64,000 nt of DNA from NCBI RefSeq assembly GCF_030253575.1, contig NC_080558.1, positions 24,000,611 through 24,064,610 on the forward strand, in the 5' to 3' direction. Source of the stretch: Rhododendron vialii (Eukaryota > Streptophyta > Magnoliopsida > Ericales > Ericaceae). The notes under the pieces are model-generated. The model had not been told where the DNA came from, searched no databases, and saw only the letters and a list, made by a program, of their open reading frames with translations. Positions 12,381-23,027 of this stretch are shown one piece after another (position 1 is the first letter of the stretch; each line of letters opens with the position of its first letter). The position numbers and the translations under genes were made by a program.

Positions 12381-12520
12381 TCCAAAAGGAGAAAATCTTC
12401 TTTCCGGACGATCCGGATTAAAAATTAATTATAACCAATAATAGTTGATCTCCAAAAGGAGAAAATTTTCTTTCCGGACGATCCGGATTAAAAATTAATT
12501 ATAACGAATAATAGTTGATT
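12381..12520. repeat. Tandem duplication, ~70-bp unit
   Basis: Two adjacent, nearly identical copies of a block containing ctccaaaaggagaaaat, ctttccggacgatccgga and attaattataac. They differ at only a few bases, so the duplication is recent. It lies 330 bp upstream of the DML start, in the likely promoter. Confidence 0.9.
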
Positions 12521-12850
12521 ATGATTAACTTTTCTAAAAAAAAGGTTTTATTAAAATCTGAACCGTCCAAAATCGAAATGAACAGAGTTCTTTCTTTCCT
12601 GTTCACGGAGGCTCCTCGAAAAGAACTGAACAAGTTATCTTTCGTGTTTTTCATGAATTGCCCCAAGCCTTTTTCTTCTCTCTCTACCATGCAAACTTCC
12701 CTTGCCAGCTACTAATAGTAGTGTTGATGTTCCTGATCTTACTGCTCTTGTGTTGCATGGCAGTTGTTTTGAGGCGATCTCAACACTTTTTCTTGGTGGT
12801 TCGTTCTTGATTAGACTGTACGTTGAACTTAAGAGCTAGCAGTGGATGCA

Positions 12851-15800
12851 ATGGCCGGAAAAGACGAAGGTGACTGTTGGATAGCAAAGACACCTCCTCC
12901 TACGGCTACTAGGGCTGAGACAAATCGAACAAGGGCGAGGAGGAGGAGGCCAAATCCACTTTCCGAATCCGCCAGCAATTTGCGAGAAGACGACTACTGT
13001 ACGGCTTTCTATTCTCATCTTAAGTGTCCTATCCTTAAATATATAAATCAGCTGTCTTGGACCTTGGTCACCGTCATGCGGTGCCCAAATAGGCCTGCAA
13101 GCGAACCGAGTCCCTTGTGAGGGGTCTCGGACCACTATACAACCACACATTCCTGAGGTCTACTAAGTGTATGACTCTACAGGAATATATGGTTGTACAG
13201 TGGTTCGGACGTGGCGGTACTCCCGGACTATTGAATAGTTACTCCTCCTCATTAAGGCTTGGCTTGGCTCGTTTTGTAACCGAACCGAGAGTTATAGGCC
13301 CGTGAAGTGAACGAGCCAAGCAACACTTTAAGCTCGGCTCCAAAAAACTCGGCTCTTTTGTATGGGCTCGGCTCGTTAAGGGCTCAATTGATTTACGAAC
13401 AAGCCAAGGTCAAGCTCGAGTTTTAGGCTTGTCTAGCAAACAAGCCGAGCTCAAACACTACATAAACTCGGCTCATTTGCGACTCTATATACATGGGGCA
13501 CACATCATGTGAGATGGCGTTATAAATAACTGTTGCATTGAAGATTTTTCTCTCAATACATTTATGTGAAGTCCATACACTTAATACTATATTCCACAAG
13601 AATGTAGGGTGGATAGGGTGTTGGCCATTGCGTGGTGGTGCCCAAGGCCACCCAATAATTTTCCTGAAGTAATGGGTCTGTTGTGTACTCGAGGATGGAA
13701 TTTAAATTCAGAAAAAAATAAATTACATACTTTTACCCCAACCCATTTTTTTTAATGAAGGAGAACATATTGCTGAAACCGAAAAGAAAAATATTTGCTT
13801 ATTTTCAATGGAGTTTTTCATTCTCCGCACATCTTTAGATGCTTGAGATTATAATACATCATTGGAAGTTGAAGATATTTGCAAGGCTGTTGAATCAAAT
13901 ATTAACTTTCTGACTAGCAAGAATAACTACATTTGCAATATCAGCTGTGTAACTATAAGGTCATTCCTCAAGTATCCTGAGTTTTAAATTTTGACTACCA
14001 TTTTAGAGTTACGTCAAGTTTTGAACAAAAAAAGAAAGTCAACAACTTATCTTTTTTAATCGCGCAATAGGATTGGATGATTATTGATAAGTTTTCTGAT
14101 CACATGAAATTGAGCAGACATTACTAAAGTTTTTGACGTTGATTCTATCGTTTTCAATCATGCCAATGAGTAATTTACTCGTCTAGTTTCCCAGAATGCT
14201 CTAGGTTATGCTCAGGAGTTTTTTTGGGGTCTGATAGAAGATGTTGTGCAGAAGATGGTGGAGGAATTATGAAATGCTTTTTGTTAGAACACTTTTAGAA
14301 AGACCAGATGGAAAAAATGAAATGATGGATTGGCCAGAGAGGCATATTTTCCATTTTTAAAGGTGATAAAACTGCCCAAAACTATCAAAAATAGTGTTCC
14401 TAATGTGCCGCATCTTTCATTTATTCAAAATTTTACGTGTCAAGTGTATTTGGCACGTTGTCCATGATATGTCCCGTGCCCGTGTGTTACATGGTATATA
14501 TATGGCCTCTGCATATGATAACGCTGTCAGAGGACTTGGGTGAAAACCCATATTACTCCCTTTTTCCAAATTCTCAAACTGCAAGTAGCTTGATTGATCA
14601 CTCAAAGATGCTTTTACTTTGTAAATATGCAGACCATGATTGCTACTGGCTTCGCTCAACTCCAGGGAGAATAATCCAGGGCTTGGAAACAAGGAAAGCT
14701 CATCCTAATGACAGTATGCAGTTAATTTTGACCATGTCTTCAGTTAGATCTATTGTGTTTCCTATTTATATGTACCTTTTGGAGTGTCTACCCTGTCCGG
14801 AGGACCAAATTGTGTACTTCTACAAATATAAAGGAAGGCTCTGTTTGATTTAATACAAAAATGCGAAGTACAGTGATTTGTATTATGTAATAGAGCATAC
14901 AACCAATTATATTGATTGTGGAAAATAGAGTTCTTGAAGGTATCAACATCCACATGAGGGTCACATGAAATATCAGTTATCAGACTTGTGTGAAATTAGT
15001 TACATACATATTAATAGTGGACCCCTTTTTGCTGATGGCGAATCGTTGTCAAAAACATCACTCTCATATGAACTGTCCTAATTTTCTAGTATGTTAATCC
15101 TATTGAGTTGTTCAGTTTTCATTGACTTTACGATCTAATGATACACTCAACTAGATCATAAAAATGAAAAATAGTTACATAACACCAGAAAAGAAGAAAC
15201 AGATACATGTTTGTCTCTAAGTTCTAACGTTTATTTTCTTTTTATTCCCAAGTTTCCTACCCTTCTCCCTGCCTCTATTTTAAGGACCATTCAGTATCCT
15301 GACTTGGTCTAATGGCACCGTAATGGGAAATGTTAGACTTTATCCTATATCGCTCATCTAAGCAACCTAAACTTAGTTAACATATTCCGTAATAGGAAAT
15401 GTTAGACTTTATCCTACACCGCTTATCTAAGCCACCCAAGCTTAGCTAATATATTCTAGAGGTTCTCCACTCCACCTATTGCCAATTTGTTTAGGTTGTA
15501 ACCCTCCAAGAAATCCAATAGGAAACATGCTATCGTTGCATAATTGAAGAACTTTGCGCAATTTGTGTATGAATCATTTATGTGGGTGGGAAAAATGGTA
15601 TGAATTCCAACTGTGTCGAAGCTGAGGTTTGGCTGTGATCTTAATACTTTTGCGGTGGTTATAGTCTTAAGTAGCTATGCGATATGATGGTAGGGCCATC
15701 TATCATTTATCATGAGAAGTTAAAATTACATTGTTAATTATAGGAAGAGTTCACTTGTGCAGGGGTTGAGCAGTCCAGACGCAATGTTGACTTGGAGTCT

Positions 15801-18800
15801 AGGACACCTTCAACTCAACCGGAAAACTCACGCAATGATAATACATGTTTGTACAAGAAGCTGATAGATCCTAGAAAGCACAGGCCTAGAGTGTTCAGTG
15901 AAGGAAATAAAAAGAGGACTCCGAAACCGGCCAAGCATGATGGTGCACCATCCAAGAGAAAACTATGCAAGGATATGGAAATCGCATTTGAACCAATTCA
16001 ACAACCTGGTGCGAAATCATGCAAGCGATCATTGGATTTTACTCTGGAGAACATGGAAGTAGAAGATCAGACAACACGTTTCAACGAAAATAGGAGTGGC
16101 TATGATCCCAAGTATCTTCTAGTGTATCAGAGGAAAAAGCGAAAGTTTACTGCATGCAGCAATTTGCAGTCTGTCGTGAACAGAAAATATGGTATTGTAC
16201 CATCAGTGGTCTCAAGATGAAGTCTGTCTAGTGAAAATGAACTTAATTATTGTCGTGGTATAAGCCTCGGTGCATGTACAAAGGTTTTAACCATGGAAAT
16301 AAGTAGAGCACCTGTTAGTATCAGTCGAGACCATGTCACAAGAACTCTGGTGAAAACAACCTATATCTGCGTTGCTTGTTCACAGGTAACATTATATAGT
16401 AGACATAAGATAGTGCTTTTACTGTTGCAGGTTCACGGAAGATGCAACCAGAAGAACTGATTGATGCTTCTGTCAAGAGGGCCGAATATCAGGAAATAAA
16501 CAATGGATGTGCCCAACTGAGTGTAAATGAAAACACTCCTATCACGAAAGATCACTTGAAAGCAAAGCTCGAACTTGATGGGCAGAAGATGAGGGGGCAG
16601 AAACAACTGACGGACAAGAATGACTGTGAAGCTTCTCAAGAAGGCGGCATGGATAGAGAGAGACGGTTGCAACAAGAAAGGAAACTGCTTCCACGGGTAG
16701 AATCATTTATTGCCCAGATGCAGCGAGTTCAAGGTAATTCTTACTGTTTAGTTTTGATCTGTCAAAAACTGCTGATGCCTGGCCTGGTTGCTAATCGAGA
16801 TATGGGGGGCAAATGGAGTGATCATTCTCTGACTTGCCATAGGTATCACTAAAAAGAGCATGGAGCGATTTCTGATATTTTTCTTATACATCCAGTGGGG
16901 GCTGTATGGCTATGGGAAGGTGCAAAAGGAGGACTCTTGCTTACATCATACTTCACCAATAATTCATGCAGATACTAATAGGCTAGACTATACAGACAAA
17001 CCATACTATCACACATCACCTCTAGTAATATTGCTTTACATCACACCTATTAACAGTACAAACCAATAATACTACTTACAACAGTACAAACCAATAATTC
17101 TACTTTCAACAGTACAAACCAATAATTTCACCACCTTCCGGAAATGAAAGGAGCAAAACAAAGTAGCAAGAATCTTGCAGCCTTATTTTACTTTCTTTCA
17201 CTTTACTTATTCATGACTTGAAAACCCTGGAATGGGAATGAACTAGTACCAAAAAAAAATTATTTAAATGAATGTATATGTAGGATTACATGTATTTTAA
17301 TAAACACTATGAAAGTAATGAACATCCCAATGCCACACTTACACTATTTCAAACATCAAATTAATTTCATCTTAATTCGTTACATAATTAAATATATAGT
17401 TCAATCTCCCAAATAATTGTCTTATAGGTCAGCCCTTTCATCTTATTGATCTGACCTTAGAATTTGTGGAATTAAAAATGTTATGACAAAGTTAAGCCAG
17501 AAAAGCATATTATATATTCTCTAGTCTATTTTCCTGGGAGAGTGTTATTTCAATCTGAATTTTGTCTTTCATAATGCAATATATAAAGAGTAAATTCTGT
17601 GACTAATGGAGGTAAATCATGTCTTAATTATGGAGAAAAGAGAGGTATTTACTAGTATTAACAACTATCTAATGCAATATACTATTTACCTGTAATGCAA
17701 TATATACTTATATAATGATCTTACTCTATGACAACTAAGCAAGGGCAATCGTGTACTCTTATTTTGCATGTTAATTTTTCTTAATACACTTATAACGCCA
17801 TATGGGGATTTTTTATTTTTGATTTTTGATTTATAGGTGTTAGAATTATAAGTATTAATCTTTTTAGTGATTAGCTTGACAAAAATTTCTGGATGCCACT
17901 GTCTACATCTGGTTCATTCTAGAAGTATCAAATGTTGTATTAACGGACAATAATAGATGTTTTATTGCATTTTAACACTATCTGTGTACATAAATGCTTA
18001 AGATCTGTAAAAGCTAAATAGTATCACCTTATGAAATCGTAAAAAGGCTAGAGATCTAAATTTTGAGAATATCCCAAAACTTGAAATTACTGCTTTCTGC
18101 AGGTCTCAATAAAATTTCATGATTCACTCCCAGGAATTAAAGATAAATAGGTATTGGAGTGCTTTTTGAAGATCCATCGACACTCTTTAGCGTGAGATTT
18201 TGAGTCTTGCATATCTATCATTTTACGGCTAAGGCGTCTTGAAAATTTGAGTTTAGTGTGTCCTCAGAGCTATGGGGACGTAAAAACCCATCATCCATGC
18301 ATGGCCATAGAAGAACATAACAGCCATCAATCAGTATGACTCCGACCTTGTAGCTGCAATGATGTGAACACAGACACAAACAAATGGACCATAAAGCACT
18401 TCAATTGGAATGTGACATTGACATCCCAAAGACATTGAAAGTTATCTAAATACAATTATTATTTCCTTTTTTCCCCATAATTTAACTGTTTCAGAGCCAG
18501 AACGAAGTGCTAATAGAAACATCCTAGGATGACACAGTATAAGAAGATAATCACACTCACACATGTAGATTTTGCCAAACCATGCTGCGACAAGTCCATT
18601 TTGCGCTCACACATAGGCAATTGGAACACATCCTAGGAAGACAAGTGTCCAAACGTGTAAATGGATATTTTCATACAGATTTTGCCAAACCAAACTGGAT
18701 GATTCCATTTTGTGCCCACACATACTATGATCCTTTCTTTGTTTTGTGAGAGCCCCTCATCAAATTTTCACCCTTTTATTGACCACAATGTTAAACTTTG

Positions 18801-20645
18801 CAGGTGATAGGCGTTATTTACCATGGAAGTGTTCGGTGGTAGATTCAGTAGTTGGAGCTTTCCTGACTCAAAATGTGAAGGACACTTCGTCAAGGTGAAC
18901 TCATGTTTCTTGGTCAAGAATTGTCTGTTCATGTACATTAGATAAGCAACAACTTTATTACCTATTACATGGTAAAAGAAAACGGAAAACCAGCGATCTT
19001 GTTTTCTTGCAGCTCTGCCTTCATGTCCCTTGCTGCCAAATATCCCCGTAGAATAGTGGACAAGAACAAGCCACCACGGAAAAACTTCGCTTCTTCAACT
19101 AGTAAAGCCAGGAAGGGAACCCAGGTCTCCTCCACTGTCAACCTGGATTGTGTGGAGTGGAATGAAGTTAGATCTGCGACAGTTGAAGAGATATCTGAAG
19201 TCATTAAAGAAAGAGGGATGAACAATAAAATTGCTGAACGGATCAAGGTACTCTAACGTCTGCTTCAAGAAGTTACTATAATTTAGAGTTATCGTACAAA
19301 ACCTTCTAATGGTGTTACTATTAAAATAAAGTAAAAATTCCAATAACAGTTGTTCTTTCTGATTTCTTCAGATGTGCCTTGATCGTATAGCTGACGAGAA
19401 AGGAAGCATTGACCTGGAACGGTTAAGAAGTGCTACACCTGAAGAAGCAAAGTACGCCAAAACAAATTGTTATTGGAAATATTAATACAGAGAATTACAT
19501 GGCTAGAGCACTGTGTCCGATACTTATTTTTAAGTAGCTCCATTTCTGTAGGAAATACTTGATGAGTATTCAAGGTTTGGGATTAAAAAGTGTTGAATGC
19601 ATTCGACTTTTGACTTTGAACCATCCGGCATTTCCAGTAAGCTCTTATCACCTTTACAATGTAAAACCCCAATGTAGTTCATAAGTGCTATTAACGTGCC
19701 CTGATTTGTTTCTTGAAAAGGTTGACACGAACATAGCTCGGATAGTAGTTCGCCTGGGATGGGTACCCATTGAACCACTTCCAGAGGGAATTCAGATGCA
19801 TCTTTTGAATAAGTAAGGATCATTTACCAATTAGTTAATTCATAAAAAATAGCTACAAATAGCAAAATGCTGATGTTGTTTCCATTTCAGGTACCCTAAG
19901 GAGAATTCAATTCAAAAATATCTATCGCCTCTCTTGTCCACCTTCGATCATGGAAAATTGTAATTTCATTTTTCGTTAAAAAAAATCCTCGGTGGATTTG
20001 TGATTATTCTCCAACCCATTGACTAAAATATCAGCTAGAACTCCTTAGTAATTCGATGAATTTTTTAATGCAGGTATGAACTACATTATCACATGATTAC
20101 CTTTGGAAAGGTATGCTGCCACAACTTTAAATGCGTATTCCAGTATCACATTTTCCTCAAGCATCTTTTTTTCATCAATGGGGTGCTGTTTTCATCAATG
20201 GGGTGCTGTGCTTGAAAAATGTTGTGTTGCAGGCCTTCTGTACAAAGGAAAAACCAAACTGTAATGCATGCCCAATGAGAGTGGAATGCGAATTCGCAAG
20301 GTTCGCAAGGTTTATGTATCTGTTTGTTTATTTTGCCATCTTTTTATGATACTTGTGTGCCCTTCTAGGGACTTAGGAACATATATTTTGGTACCTGACC
20401 AAATAAATGATGTCTCTCAAGTCTCAACCATAAATCTTTGGTTGCATCACAGGAAACAAATAACCACGGGGTTGATATAAGAGCAAGTACACTAGCGTAG
20501 GTATATCCAGTATATTAGGTAAAATAAAGAGAAAAACCCACAAAAACTCTCTGCACCAGCATAGCCAAACACATAGGCAAAATACCTTTGCTTCAATGGC
20601 TCGGTACTTCTACCGAGCCACTGTTCACCAGCAATTCTTTATTTT

Positions 20646-20676
<31 letters not shown>

Positions 20677-21911
20677 TCGTGTGGAGGCAGCAGAAGAGTA
20701 CGAAGATTTTGACGAGGAGGAAGATCAACGAGCAGCAGAGTTTTCCGATTGGCGCATAGTAGAGTTTTCTTGATGAGCAGCAGAAATCGCCGGAGTCGGC
20801 GGAGATTGACGCGTGCTCGTTGGCTTCTTCGGACAGAGTTTTCCGACTTCTTCTGATTTTGTACAGTTAAAAATCAGAGTTTTGGGGTTAATTTGTGGGT
20901 TTGGGTTCAATTTGTGGATATTGGGGTCAATTTGTGGGTTTGGGTTCAAATTCAGAGAGGTTTCCGATCACCTTCTTCACCGGAGTCATTTTTTGGGTTC
21001 AATTTTTGAGGTTTTTTGCTGATGAAGTGTGTGAGAGAGAGAGAGAGCGAGAGAGAAGGGGATAATATTATATAGTATTTTATAAGTATAGAGATGATAG
21101 TAGAGAGGATTGGTGTAGGGTTGAGAGAGATTTGAGTAGGTAAAGTAAAAAAGTGCACTATTTTGTAGCTAAAATACATATCCCTTGATGTACATGCTCT
21201 AAAGTATAAACAAGGCTTAATTTCAAGTACATCCCATCAACTATCACGTTTTGTCAACATCACCCCCACAACCAAAAAACTCATCAACATCACCCCTTAA
21301 ACTTTCATTTTCCATCAACTTCACTCCCTTTGTCCGAATTTGATCTGTTAACACATGTTAACAGTTTGGACAAAAAGTGGATAACTTGGACTGGAAATGA
21401 AATTTTAACCCTAAAATGCCCTTCACATTGGTGGGAGAATTAAGCCTTGAGGTATTTGTAACCTGCCAAACCCTTTTTCTCTTTCTCTCTCTACCCAACC
21501 CTAGTTTCTCCCCTTCAACTCCATACCAGTTCTGAAATTCTCTCTCCCCCCACCTCCCCAATTCTTCTTCTCCCTCAACTCCATAACCACTTCTTCCTCT
21601 TTCTCTCTCTCTCTCTCCCCAACCCACATTCCCAGTTCTTCTTCTTCCTCTCATCTCCTCTTCCTCTACTCCACACAGTATGCACCCCCAAACTCCATAC
21701 CCAGAAATTCAAATTCCCCTTCTTCATACACCATGCGCAAATTTGAGTGAAAATTCATGCCGACACACACATATCATGCAAAAATATGTATTCTATTCCA
21801 CTTACTAATGGAGAAGACTTTTATCCCCAAATTTTAAAAGCCCTAACATCGTATGCAAGTCCCGACTTTTAAAATCCCCAATATTTCAATTCATATGCAA
21901 TTCCCAATACG

Positions 21912-21965
<54 letters not shown>

Positions 21966-22315
21966 TTAGGTTCCGGTGAGGGATCCCTCATTTTATTAAA
22001 ATGCGGGACTCCCCTTCCCGATTGAATTTCGATGATCCGAGCCGCTCAAAGTGATCAGAACATGATTTTAAGGGTCCCCGTGGGAAATCAGCAAAAAAAA
22101 TGACCGGGAAGGGCTTCATCCGAGCAGTTTTCATTGAACGGTTCAAAAAAAACTGCTCGGATGACGCCCTTCCCGGTCATTTTTTTTGCTGATTTCTCGC
22201 GGGGACCCTTAAAATTACATTCTGCACACATTGAACGGTTCGGATTTTCAAAATTTGATCGGGAAATGAAAGTCCCTCATTTTAACAAAATGAGGGATCC
22301 CTCACTTAAAAATTC

Positions 22316-22373
<58 letters not shown>

Positions 22374-22721
22374 CACGGATCCAGTAAGGGATCCCTTACC
22401 AGTCTACCGTGCGGACCTCCTCTTTCCCGATCGAATTGTGACGATCCGAGCCGCTCAATGTGTTCAGAACGTGATTTTAAGGGTACCCGCGAGGATTCAG
22501 CAAAAAAAATGATCGGGAAGGGCTTGATTCGAGCAGTTTTTACTGAACCGTTCAATAAAAAACTGCTCGGATCAAGCCCTTCCCGATCATTTTTTTGCTG
22601 ATTTCTCGCGGGTACCCTTAAAATCACGTTCTGATCACTTTGAGCGGCTCGAATCGTCCCAATTCGATCGGAAAATGGGAGTCCCGCACGGTAAGCCCGT
22701 GCGGGATCCCTTAAGGGAACC

Positions 22722-22762
<41 letters not shown>

Positions 22763-22996
22763 GGTCCATACAGAACTTACAGGCTTGCAAACAAAGCTTT
22801 AGGGTTTCGAAAGATGGAAAACTGTACGGTTTTGAGCGAGAAGGATGATGAGTTTACGAATCAGTTGGGTTTAAGTTTAGGGTTTCGATCAGTTAGGTTT
22901 TAGGGTTTCGAATGAGGGCTATGTCGATTGGAGATGGTGCTTGAAATCAATTGGGCTTAGGCATTCGATCTGGGTTTAGGGTTAGTTCCATAGTGG

Positions 22997-23027
<31 letters not shown>

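Larger units (their letters stand above)
10641..12850. other. Intergenic stretch with short tandem duplications
   Basis: No gene is recognised. Three local direct duplications stand out: 11541-11583 (a 22-bp unit around caggatcccaatccctttga, twice), about 12008-12170 (an 85-bp unit, ataatcctgtagatattt...atattctcc, twice) and about 12381-12520 (a 70-bp unit, ctccaaaaggagaaaat...atagttgat, twice). A 30-bp unit ending tattaaagggtg is also doubled at 11645-11705. The last kilobase would include the promoter of the DML gene; I see no distinct TATA box that I would defend. Confidence 0.6.
21914..22760. repeat. Three (TA)n microsatellites flanking the palindromes
   Basis: Tracts at 21914-21961, 22318-22370 and 22726-22760, each 35-53 bp of pure TA. 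Confidence 0.95.

Noticed and set aside
14437-14853. 138-codon ORF in DML intron 1
   Set aside because: No family resemblance, no fitting splice phase to neighbouring DML exons; likely chance.
16218-16220. TGA as proof that the DML gene is dead
   Set aside because: An earlier donor at 16192 removes it and is the only donor in phase with the next exon.
22134-22627. 155- and 116-codon ORFs on opposite strands
   Set aside because: They mirror each other because the DNA is palindromic; product of the Micron-like foldbacks.
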